NCBI GenBank assembly: GCA_031216445.1
Contig: CM062218.1
Span: forward strand, 13,451,501-13,515,500
From: Lateolabrax maculatus
Taxonomy: Eukaryota > Chordata > Actinopteri > Acropomatiformes > Lateolabracidae
DNA length: 64,000 bases
Direction: 5' to 3'
The notes under the pieces were generated by a model that saw only the letters and a program-made list of their open reading frames with translations, was not told the origin of the DNA and did not search any database. This document shows, piece after piece, positions 26,244 through 39,000 of this stretch. Both the position numbers and the translations under genes were made by a program. Position 1 is the stretch's first letter. Every line of letters begins with the position of its first letter.

Positions 26244-29200
26244 CACAAAACACACACATGCTCACAGTTAACCACAGACTTCAAAATCCTTTCATGGCCT
26301 TGCAATTGTCATGATTATCATGACAATTGCAAGGCCATGAAAACCAAGCGGTTTTAAAATTCCAATACAACCAGTTTCCAATTAACTAAATGAGGATTAA
26401 ACCCAAGTGGCTATTATAATTTCCCTCTTTTAAATCCCTGTACTGTTAACCAAAAGAGCAAAAGATAGGAGACTGGATGTGTGCATGCGTGTATGTGACA
26501 GGCGTACAAGTTAAAAGGAAAAAAAAGACAGTGAGTACCATAAAGAGAGACAGAAAGAATGAAGCTACATGGTATACTGACAACACGATTGATCGCCTGG
26601 AGGCAATGTTCTTTTACATTCAGATACAGCTCCTTTTAGCATTTAGCTTGCATAAAATCCTCAGCCCTGCAACTTGCCGCTTTTCCCAAAAAAGCTATTT
26701 TGAAACAACTGCAGCTTTATCTCCGATTCTTAACGGCTGCTGGCTTTGAGGGGGATCAAATCCAGTCGGGTGCCAATCCTTTCCCTCACACCGCAGGCTT
26801 GCTGCCTTCGTGTTGCATGTAATTGAAAGCTAGACTCCTTGTGTTTTTCTTATTGGTCATCGGCTTCCCGTTTGGCCTAATTATTCATTCGTCTCCCTGC
26901 CTGCGGAAGCCAATCAAATGAGTGAAAATGCATTGTTAACAACAGTCTCCCCACTTGGTTGCTCCCTACATAGCCCGGGGTCATCGATACTTAAACTTTG
27001 CAATCACATAAGCCTGCTTTCTAATTAGCATTGCAGATTAAGGAGTGGCTTCAATCATGCTGATGACAGCCCTTGACACCCTCTAGCCCAGGGGTTTTAA
27101 AGCGCCATGCTACGTTCTCTTCTACGTTTGTTTCATCCATTTCCCATCTGCCCATTTACTACAATTAGTTTTTCTATTTCGCCTTTGTTTCTTGTACTCT
27201 TGTCCTCTCTACACACATTAACTCAAAGCAATGTTCTATTCCAAAACCCGTCCATCTTATCTTACATTTGAGATTCTCTTCTGATTTGCACCTATTTTGG
27301 AATTTGCTACTCATTCTGTCATATTTCTGCATTTTGTTTTGCTTATGTTCACATCACTGCTTCCTGACACCTCTTATCCCTCTTCCATAACCCACCACCC
27401 CTCTCCTTTAATCCCCTCTCCTGCTGTAATACCATCAGCTTCCAGCAGACCTCCGGCACTGTGCGAGTAGACCCAGAATAACTAACTGTCCGTCTGGCCG
27501 CACATCATTGTATTTTATAAGGACATCCAGTGACAGGCAGAGAGGAATGTTAAAAGTTTACTGAGGCTGCTGAGCTGCACGCAATGAGGAAAATGAATCA
27601 GGCTATCAGACTGCAGAGGAGACAGGGATGCATTTTGACTCTAAAATTATTTATAAGTGAGATTTAAATGGACTGAAGGTTTACTGAGATGACTTCTACA
27701 TTTTTGAAATGGAAAAAATACTTGAACACGTTGTTTTGCAGGTTTACAGTACCAGTCATGATGAGCGGATGGAAGTAAGACTCCTGGTATTGACCAGATA
27801 CACTGTTGAACTGCTCCTCGTCATTGGTTTTTGGGACAAGGTCACCTTTAAATTAAAATGTTATTTCTGTAAATATATTTGACAATTTGAATATTAGATT
27901 ACATGAAAGAAATGGAAATACTATACAAACCCTCAATTTAATAAGGCACAACTGCCTTAAACTACTGTATGGAGCTCAAAAAAATTGATTATCAGACAAA
28001 ACTTGGCCCCTTACCCTGAGTGCTGAAACGTTCAAATGCAGAGCTGAGTAAGTATTTTACCTTGAAATACAGCCTTGTTGGACAAACCCAATGCAGGTGT
28101 GCTGGCTCCTTCTGGAAGATTGGCAGAGTCCTGGCAATGAGCAGATACATGAATGAACAGACACACACACACACACACACACACACATCAATAACTATGT
28201 AGGATTTTCAAGGAGAGTGGGCAGTCGACTCAGCAAGTTTTACAGTTGAAAAACAAAGTGAAAGAGAAACTATAAAAAAAGTTGTGGTGAGATCTGATCA
28301 TTTGTTCGAGGGCAAACGTGGCTCAATCAGTTCGTGGATTTAATCACTTTACTATTTCTAAGCATGGAATAAAAATGACTTGAAACTACAATCGTAGCAA
28401 TTTAATTTGGCACTCACACTAGATGCCAACAGCTTTTCTCTTGAGGTCCCAGAGATGTTAGCAAAGTTCTCCACAAAATTACGAGGTGCTTGAAACACTC
28501 GCAGGACCTTCTCATCAGCTCCTGACACAAACTGAAACCTTCCAACCATTGCCAGACACTGCATGTCATATCCATGGATCTGTGGCCGTGAGATTTCATG
28601 CCAGGTTTCCTGCATGGTGAAAAACACATAAAACGGTATTGTACAGATGCAGATGTAGTCACGAGGATCCCAACCAGCTGCATATGGTTTCCAGGGGAAG
28701 TACCAGTGATTTAATAGATCTCTGATGTTGTGGAATTAGGTTTCTTGGCCCTGCATTCAGGCATTTTGTAACAAAGCCAATTACAACACTGAATCTCATG
28801 TTCAAATTAAACATTTCCAGCGTAAGATGCAAAGGGTTCTCACAAGAGAAGATGGAAGGCCCCACTACAATGCCCGGACTTCCTTTGGCACCGGCGTATG
28901 GTGGCAATATTCCAAACTGACATCTTGAATAATGTAATGAAGACTCGAACCTAGATCTAAACTGAATGCCAAACTGGCACTTCAAACAATTTCAACTGGA
29001 CAAACCTGAGGTGAAGTAAGAAGTGGGTGAAGAGTTTTCTGCAATACTACTGGGGCTGATCAATCAATTCTCAAGTTTTGATTCCTTCCCTCAAAAATAT
29101 ATGATCACGTCTAAGAAACCCTTTATTATCAAGTCACAGCCTACTAAAATTCAATCAGGGACAGAGCCTGAACATAGTTTAGAAAACACCAGCAAGTAGA

Positions 29201-32200
29201 AAATATATTGGGTACAGACTATATCCCACAAAGGTTAATACATCTGGCCGGCGCTAAGAGGAGAGAAGCATACTAAGTAACCATTGCCTACAGGAGATTA
29301 GAAGAAATAGAGAAGTCTGATGCCAGGTGTGTGAAACTTGACCTGTTTTATATATTGTCTCATGAATAAAGAAATTTAGTGTGGTAGCTCTTCATCTACA
29401 ATACAAGCTCATTTAATTTAGAGGAACACACTAATAGCAGTGTTTTATTGAAATCTCTAATATGTATCCTTTTCTTTAAGGAAAATTAACTGATGTGTAT
29501 GTTTTATATTAACAGTGTATTCTTATTATTCCTGATAGGAATGAATAAATTGACAATATAGACTATGAGATTGCTATACTGTTTATACCAAGGTAATTAT
29601 CCTTTTAATATCTTTAGTTGCATTAGGCTAGAGATGGTAATTCTGCATGTCTGAACAGAGCTGTTTTATGGCAATATTAGATTTGTAAAATATTTGCGTC
29701 AATGTGATAAATTACCTTAATTTTTTAGGAATTCAATTCACCTATGGACATCAAACATATAAACATTTGTTAAACGTCAAATGTTTGTTAAATTGTCACT
29801 AATTTTGAGCTACAATCAGCTATGCAATCTTTCTTCTACTTCAACATGTATTATGTGGTTCTTAGCCTACTTTACCTGTTTGGCATCTTGTTTCCTCCAT
29901 GGAGTGAAGAGTCTAGTGGTCTGGTCTGAGCCCACGCTGAGGATGAAATCACCCTCAGGATCCCAGCTCAGGTCCTGGACTGCACTGAAGTGACCTGATA
30001 TCACAACACCGGGCCTCCACTCTCCCTGGTCAGACGGCATTGCAATGGTCAGTTCACAGCTAATCTAAATTCCCCTCTGCATACATACCGCTTCCATGAC
30101 TACCGCCCTGCCACATGATGGTAAACCCCAGAGCTGGTGTCTGATTGACAACTTCATGAGTGCAGATGATTATAATTTAGGTGTTGCTGTCTGAAAAGTC
30201 GATATCCTTTGAAACATCTGAATTAGTTATCAACGCCTTCAGGTTTGCGTTGAACTTTAAATTCACCTTCCAAGCGGGCATAATTGAAATGCAGTTATCT
30301 CTGAACTTACGTTGTGACTTCAGCCCCCAACACTTTCTCAGGGACACCCAACAAAGACATGTGCGAAGCCAGTCAAATTGAGTGGCAGACAGGAGAGTTG
30401 GTGTGACTAATTACACTAATGACTGTCTCTCACACGGTGTAGCTGTGTAGCAATGAACCAACATCGAATCTTATTTTTAACACACAATTCCAGAGCTTCA
30501 GTAAAGAGTTGTAAATTTCTTGTGCCAATGAAAGAAACAATTTGCATATTGTAACTGAACAATCTACAAAAATACTGCATTTAGATTGACTTGAAAGTTT
30601 GAGAGTAACTGAGGCCATGACTTTCACCTCTTTGTCCTGGTCTTTGCACCAGAGATGTAGTGCTCCATGAAAAGCGTGAGCCACGAGCATGGAGCCATCC
30701 GGACTCATCTGGCAGCCGTAGAAACCCAGAGTGTTGCCACCAACCTCCCCTACACGCACCTGGTGTAAAAGAAAAAAAAAAAAAAAAAAACACATGTTGT
30801 GGGGGTGATCATTAGTGATCAGGGGCATCAACTCATTTGCCTTTTCAACACACTTGTATCTGACATCAGGTGGGTGAAAAACATTTGGTTTCTGGGTCAA
30901 ACTCACTGACTTGCAGCAGACAAAGATGAAAGAAACCTGTAACAACATGAATGTGCATCAACTGCCACATATGGAGAAAAAGCAACTGAGCAAAGTAGGC
31001 TATTTTTAAAAATGCTGCAATCTCTGACAGTTATGAGTTTAGCACCCCCTTTCATCGTATATGACATTCAGGCATGCAGTATACACCTGGGTTTTGCATA
31101 AAACTACAGGCTCAGATTTATATAGAAGAGGAGTGAGGAAAAAGGGCTCTCAAATCTGTTCTCAGTCTCCCTCCAAGCCTTATTAACTAACAGCTCCCAT
31201 AATGGTGGATGGAAGCAGAAAAAAATCAGCAAATTAAGCTGACAAGTCAGTTGAGAAATTATGCAAAATCTGACTTATTAGAGTTGAATAAACTGTGTTG
31301 TGTTTTTTCTGACAAAATACATTTGTCTAATTCAAAATAATAGCCATTGCAGCGCAGCATATCATACTAAACAAATAATCATGAAAAATGGCAAAGCTTG
31401 AAAACAGAAGGATTTACATAAATTGGATTTGGGCGAGAGCCTGTGACCCTCGTGTCATGGTCGTACAGCAGATCATACAGACAGTGGAATGGTCCATGGA
31501 CATGCAGGGTCCATGGGGTCTAAGCTTCCACTGAAAACCAATCCAATTTAAAAACACCCATAATCACTGCCTCTCAGGTCAGAAAATGATAGAAAATAAA
31601 AATCGCTCCATCAGGATTCTGACAACCTGTCGAATCTCAGTCACCTTTGTTTTGTGTGTCAAGACAACAGTATTTTGTGGATTCAAATCACTATCTGGGG
31701 TAGGAAGCTCATTTTGATTGAAGTGCAGTTACCAATTACACTGATAAATGAAAATGTACCTGTGTAAACTCTGTCTGAGGTCATTCTAACTCACATTAGG
31801 TTTTGTGTAAGTTTTTTCAAAGCAGAGGACAAAAAAGAAATAAACAAGTGCATTTGAAGTAAACAGAAGTATAGGAGGCAAAACAGTGTATTATAACTAA
31901 AAATAAACATTATTCAGTCATAATGTGAAATAAAAAGCTTCTAATTAGTTCTAAAAATGTAAAAACTGAATTACATCTGTATTCATCATCCTTTCACTGG
32001 CATTAATATCCATAGAGAACAGAAATTACATACTAAAATAGAAAAAAAAGACAACATTAATATCTCATCCTGTTGCTTGCATAACCAGTAGGATTCAATG
32101 CAGGATTATGTCACTAGATGGAAATAACTTGAAACAACGTGGAAAACTAAATATTTAAAATCAGAATAAAACAGGAACTATGCAACAGAGAGCTTTTCTA

Positions 32201-35200
32201 ACCATGAGCTGTCAATACTTGTACCTTCAGCCCTAAAATATAATGGATAGTGCAAGAGAGTAAGTCTAAACTCCTGCATGAAGAGACCTTTATATTCACA
32301 GCTATCAGTTACATTCATGTTAGAAATCTTCATCATTATCTCCTCGCTCTTTGAGTTAATACCTCAATACTTAATCAGTCAAAGAGAAACTATTCACTCA
32401 AGGACTTTGAGAGTAGTCTGTTGACCAGGCCAACTTCTCACTGCCATGAGGAATTCAAACAATTAAAAGCTTTATCGGGCCTTGAGGCATTGGAGGTAAA
32501 CTGGGCCCAGAGGGGAGATCTATTCAAATCGATACCGGCAGAAACAACCCTAGAGAGCGCTACACAGCTCCCTCAGCAGCACTGTGGTCTGTATCCAGAT
32601 ATGGCTATATAATATCTCCTCCATCTTTAATTAGCTTGTGCCTTAAATTATATAGTATGAACATTGGCTGTGAGGAAATATGAGACGTGCTAAATTCATA
32701 CTTGAACGATTAAAATCTGGAAAGACGCACAGCTTAGCCTGTTATCTTTTCTTAAAGCAGGTAGGTGGAGTGAGAGCATGTTTAGCTGCAGCAGTGACCC
32801 GTGGCATACTGCAGGAGAACGTATGCACAACAATGTTTGTGCATCATTTACATGTTAAATGAACATGTTGAAAGGCTGCACACTACAAACAAGCAGACGC
32901 CTGTCCTCAATCATCCTGTCTTCTTAGGGAGCTTGCGTTGGTCATCAATGACCTTCAAAATAACGCCTGTCTGCAGGCTGAAACACAGCGGAACTAATGA
33001 CAGCTATAAAGGCATGCCTTCACTTTGAATGGCACGATCCTCCAGCCATCCAGAGAGAGAGACAGAGAGGAAAGAGAGACAGTCAGGTAGAAGCATAGAT
33101 GGTGAGATTGAGAGAGAATGAGATGCAACATTAAGCAGATTGATTCTAAAGCTCTGGACACAAGTGCGTGTCATAAATCAAGCAAAAACTCACAGAGGCA
33201 AAAAGCTGTCATCTGTCTTGTTTACGAGAGGGGGAACAATATGAATGCACAGCGTGCCTTATCGCTGGCCAGTGGAGGTATGGGGATGGAATAGAACAAG
33301 GACAGCAAAGAAGGGAAGGCATATATCATTTCTGCAAGGAGAGAAAGAGGGTGCTGAATGAGCTTAGCTAAGCCAGGAAAACCCATATAGTGTGGAGTAC
33401 AGGCTTTCAAATCAACTTTTCAGGCTGAAATACTGACCGCCACACTGAGTCTTCTTCCCTTCAATTGCGGTTTATGATGAGACATAAAACATAAAGTAAG
33501 GACTGTACAGAAGATTTTTTTTTAGTTTCTATTATCTTGATTTGTCTCATTCAATAGACAACTGTTTGACAATATTGCAAAACCCAAGGTGTTGTTTTCA
33601 AATTCCTAATTTTGTCCGACCAGCGGTCCAAAATCCCAAAATAGAAAAAACTTACAATGATATGAAACCAAGAAAAGCTGACAATCCTCACATTTGAGAT
33701 GCTGGAACAAGCAAATGTTTGGTATTTTGCTAGATAGACTTAAAATAGCCTGGTTCCTGAACGGTCTTCCTCTGAATTGCTATCCACATCTCTAAACATT
33801 TTCAGCAATTGCTGAAAACAAAAATGATCAAGCTTACTTAATCTGCTTTACTTCTTTTCCACACTGAGCAGCACCACAAACTGTAAACACAACAAATACA
33901 TAATCACCTTTAAAAGCTAAACTGGCAAATGTGACCTGACACTTGGTAAATATGAATATGAATAAATAATTTTATATTCACCCTCATTTGAGCTCTGTAT
34001 GGTCTTCACCAACCCCTGAGAAAAATATTTGGCTCTCTAGCTGCTAATTGCTTCATTATGTTCACCATCTAGGCGTTAACTTTGTCTGTCTGCTATTTGG
34101 TGCTTTATCACTTTTTCCCAGAACATTTTCACTGAAAACAGCTGCCTGAAACCGCTGGAAATGTCCCTGATTACAGTGGGTACTGTTAAGTTGCAGGCCC
34201 AAAAAAAATTACAATGATCTAAAAGACTAGCCTGGCATTGCCAGAAAAATTTGCAAATGCGTTTTAGTCTGGAACCTCTCCGTTCATTTTAGATTTCCAA
34301 GGGGCGTTATCAACGGGTGGAGACAACCAATCAGAGCAACGAAACGCCGTCCTATCGGACGGTATGTCCTGTCGGAAGTTCGGCAAACACATATTTCTTA
34401 TCAACATAAAGTTTAAGTGCAGTTGCTTGTTCTTCTTTTAGAGAAAATTTAAGACTGCCGCTGTAGCCGGCCAGGGAATGGGCGATGCCATACTGAATAT
34501 TTACAAAGATACCTGAACGGCGCTCGTCTCTGTCATCATATTAAACCCGCCTCCTACTAGATAAACGCTTGTGATTGGTTAGCCCAATAAATCGGCAGAG
34601 AAATCAGCTTGAATGGGAGAGGGGCCAGACGTATCTGCCAGAGCAAATAAAACATGAGCTTGCAGATTCGTCTGGTTCCCAGGCTACTAAAAGATACTAA
34701 AAAGCTCCATAGAGCTGAGGGGTACTGCAGAGTCAGGTGATAATTCTCTTTGTCTTTGTCAATATGAGCCATACTTTTCACAATATACATAATAATTTAA
34801 TTTGTTTATTCATTGTACAATTAATTGATAAAACAGACAGCAAGCACATTCCCATTATTTCAAAATATTTACTTGTTTGGTTTTAGTAGGTTTTACGGAC
34901 ATGCCATGCGGTCAAGTGTAACTTGATGAGAATACACAAGTCGAGGTCTAAAAATAGGTCCTCTCTTAAACACACACCCAAAGTGACAATCCCTCTGGGC
35001 ATTGTAGTGGCCCGCTGTGGTCAGTCTTAGATGTTAATTACCAGTGTGTCTCGTTAGTAAGATGTGCTTTACGCAGCGGTGGGCCCCGGCCACCCCACTG
35101 CTAACCCCTCTCTCCATTAAATCTCACCAATTACTCTAATCAGCGTGAGGAAGTGGAGCACTCCTTTGTAAAAATCGGCTAATTAAGATACACATGGCTG

Positions 35201-35409
35201 GTCGTTTAGCACTGTGGAATCTGTTCTACCAAAAACTTCCACGTCCCGTAGAAAAGCCTTTGTGAGGCCTATTCAGAATACAGAAAAAACACTCAAAAAG
35301 GTCCAAAGGCCTTTTATTCCATCAAACGTGTAAAGATAGGAACAAAATGTAAATACAGTTTAATACACTGACATTTCATTGTTGCACGAGTGCGTGTGTT
35401 TGTGTGTGG

Positions 35410-35442
<33 letters not shown>

Positions 35443-35984
35443 AGCTTCAGAGGTTAAGCTTCCTTTGTAGGCAGGGAACCTGTCAGTTCAAAGAGTTTGG
35501 CTCTTTCATTTGGAAAATAAATAAAAAAAAAAAAACAGGTCAGAAGGAATAAAAATACAGAGAAATGGGGAGGATATACAATACTACGCGTGTCCTCCCC
35601 GTTTCTGTCTATTTTTATTTTAACAAAAAGGTTATTTCTGGTTTATTTATTTTTATTTTTGGCATCAAGAAAAAGCCTGAGCTGTGGAGTAACCAGACCA
35701 GATTTCAAACGCTCACTGCTGTTTTTCTTTTCCACTGACCACCTTTGTCTAATAAGAATAAGAAGAATTCGTGACATCTGCACTTGCCTCAGCCTGTAAT
35801 CATCGTCCCTTTGTCAGAGAGGAGAATCAAGACTTTCACGGTTGCTCCTCACTGTGGATATGAATGATGAGATCAAAGGCGCAAAAATGTAACTGATCAA
35901 GTGTGGAATCTTTCTCATCACCTCAGAGTGTGATCACACTCAAGGTCCCCGGCATGGCGAGGTGAGCAATTCCTGTGCAATGGG

Positions 35985-36016
<32 letters not shown>

Positions 36017-39000
36017 TTGTGAGCCTTTTTGTGTGCCAACTCTGCCCATGAGTATGTGTTTCTGCATTTATGTCAGGTAAAGGTAATCTGAGGTACTGCT
36101 GAACCAACTGAGAATTTGCCAGTTGTATTTAAAAGAAGAAAAAAAAAGCTGTGAGGCAGATGGGCAGAGTACTGCTTTTTCTTCGCCATCCACACTTGTG
36201 TTAAATTTAGCCCCAATCTAGCACAACAGCAGCTGTTGGGAGCTAAGAGAGACGAGGTGGAGGGGAGTGAAAGGAAAGTAGGAGAGAGATAGTGTGAGAG
36301 AGGGAGACGAGACAGGAGAGGGAAAAGGGAGGCAAGTGTTGGACAAAAAGAGGAGTTGGAGGACAGAAATGGCAAAAGGCGGGACGGGGGGTGAAAGGGA
36401 AAGACAGATCACGGAGGAAAAAAATAATAAGGAGAAAGGCGGTGCAGGTAGAGCCTGTAGCATGTCTTCCACCAGCCTCTCCATCCCCTGTCGTATGTGA
36501 TGGGGAATGGGGCGTAAAAGAGGGGGTTCAGTGTGAGTGAGTGATAGAAGGGAAGATGGGGGAGGACAACCTCAGCATGTCTAAACTCACAATGGTGCGT
36601 CGGGCTCAGCGCCTCTTCATCACTGTCTATCACTTCTATTCCTGACACCTCAATGTCAGGGAGAGTGGAAACCGACGCGGGAGCACTGACAGCAGGAGAG
36701 AGAATACTAGGGGAGGGCTCAAGCTCCGGATCATGTCAAGAGCTACTGAAAGGGAAGCTAGCAGAAATGGAGTGGGAAAATTGGTGTGTGAGTCTGTGTG
36801 GTTGCGTGTGCAAACCCAGTTTTCCCTTCAGAGAGTGATAGATACCATGTGTATATGTTTGTGTAGGGTCTGTGTGTCTGCATCCACCCTCCTTGTGATG
36901 AAGTCAACACCCACCTGCTCCACCCAGACTCCAGATCCCTCCTCAGGAGCCCAGAGGATCATAGTTTTGTCCATGGAGGCCGAGAGCAGACTGAGAGGCT
37001 GTTGCAGTTCGCCACCTGCAGGGGGAGACAAAGAGACACTGGAGAATCCCTACAGGAGCAGCATACAATAATGGTTATTTCTTGGCTTGTGGTCTTAAGC
37101 AATGTATTTTCACTCACTCTGTCCTTTTTTATTATTACCTATCTTGTTAATCATCTCTCAACACCTCAGATTTACCTCTACAAACACTGAATTAAAACTT
37201 CTATTATTTATTTCTAAGACTGAACAGTAACAATGACCATGCTTTTGTCTCCAATGTATTCAAGTTGGTAGCATACCATACTGACACTTTGTATTTAGGA
37301 TGCCTGCTCTGATGCATGAAATCAAGTGCTTCCTACATGTGTTTACAGGTAAAAAGACCAATCACAGGCGAGGGTGCTTGGTGTTCACTGGCCTTTCCAA
37401 ACACAGTGGGAGCAGCAGGCTGGAGCATTTTTCCTACAAAGACTGCAAGCCGATTGCAATGGAATTCTATGCTGGGATTTATTTAGAGATTAATTTGAAT
37501 TAGGATACATAGTATCATGTCATATACAAGTCAAAAAATGGAATCTCAATATTGAGCAAAATAATTGCAACTACCTTTGCACTTTGCATAATGACGTGTG
37601 ATGAACACAAAAGCTTGGATGGGTGTGAAGTGATCTTGATGTAATAGGCTTTTAAGGCAACCAGGGTTTAAAGAGAAGACTTAGCACATCTGTCAGTCTT
37701 TCCCTTGAGAACTAATTAAGCCAATAACTTTTCACGCTGTTTTTTTTTTTCCCAGAAATTGCCACTGTCTCTTGCTGCTTTTCGTAAGCAATAGCACTGT
37801 AGGACAAAGGGAAAGAAACAATGTCTCTCTGCTTAGCATGCAAGCCAATCTTTTACTTCCACAGACTGCAGAAACAGAATAAGTGATTGAAATGTTTAGA
37901 GGGAACTACGGCTGAATCTGAAAGAAAAGGTTTGATTCACTTTTTGACGAACACTATAAGAGATTTTAGCAGGGAACTACTGCCAATTATCTAAAAAGAA
38001 ATGTGTGAATAATGACCAATCACTTCCTTGGTTTTTTATCAAGATACCTTTGTAGAGTGGAGGCTGCCAGTGGACTCCATAGACCCAGTTCTCATGGCCT
38101 GCCAGGACTGTCTCAAGAGACACAGCAAACACAGAGGACACATCTGTAGCAAGAAGACAGAGAAGCCAGATCAAGGCTGTTATTAACATGTCAGTTTCAT
38201 GCTACAAAGAAGAGAAACGTAGCAGATTAACTGAGTAGGTATAGATTTTTTGTAGCCAACTACATGTAATTCGAAATATAAATGAAAAATCAATTAAGTA
38301 TGTTACACCGATAAAAGGAAACACAAACACACACATGCATAGTTCTTTATGGAGGTCGGTGACCACCATGTGCCATTAAACCATCAAAAAGCATGTCTCT
38401 TCATTTGGTTAATTAGCACCCTTTTTATAATCAAGCCTGCGTGGCCCGCTCACCTCTCTCTTTCACTTCAAAAACGTCCTCTTTCATTTTGATGATGGTG
38501 TGATCGTCCTCTGTGCGGGCGTCTGTCCCAGACTTGGCACACAGCCTCCACACTCTGATGAGACAGTCCTGTGAACAGCTGGCTAATAACAGCTCCCCAC
38601 CTGAACGAGTCAGAGAGAGAAACTGAAAACCTTCCTGTCTGAAAGACATTTTCTATCAACTCTTAAACTACCCTATCACTGGATTTATCAAAACCGCCTT
38701 CGTTTTATTTACCCTCCTGCTGTGCTTTGATTAAAAAGTGTGTATTATAATCAAACATATTATTAATTTGAGAACAGTCATATGAAGTTTAGTTCTTAAT
38801 ATACTTCAGGTTAATAAAACTTAAACCTGCATTAATTTAATTTTTGGCCTTCTTGGGGGAGGGGGGCAGTGCAACAAGCTGTAAACTAAACATTTATATA
38901 TTATCACCTTATGAATTTGATATGGTGAACATGCAAGCAAACAGTTGTTTATCTACCCATCCAGCTGACTGTTTTCTTCCATTATTTGTTAGAACTATTA

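Larger units (their letters stand above)
30760..36914 (-). other. elp2: elp2 intron 10, 6.2 kb
   Basis: This is the largest elp2 intron. It contains repeat copy B, the 460-bp hAT-like element, two GT microsatellites and a purine-rich stretch at about 36235-36440. Two A/T-rich segments with clustered homeodomain-type TAATTA motifs (about 32405-32640 and 35000-35260) look unlike repeats. No coding signal was found. Confidence 0.75.

Noticed and set aside
26290..26342. microRNA precursor in the perfect hairpin
   Set aside because: The stem is only 25 bp with a 3-nt loop and no mismatches, shorter than a typical pre-miRNA arm plus flanking stem. It is kept as a structural finding instead.
30430..30948. 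172-codon minus-strand open frame
   Set aside because: Only the middle part (30628-30759) is real, as elp2 exon 11. The rest is intron read-through, including lysine/phenylalanine runs from the homopolymer.
36235..36648. Antisense open frames in the purine-rich stretch (100, 88 and 79 codons)
   Set aside because: They are Ser/Pro/Leu/Phe low-complexity products of a polypyrimidine strand inside elp2 intron 10.
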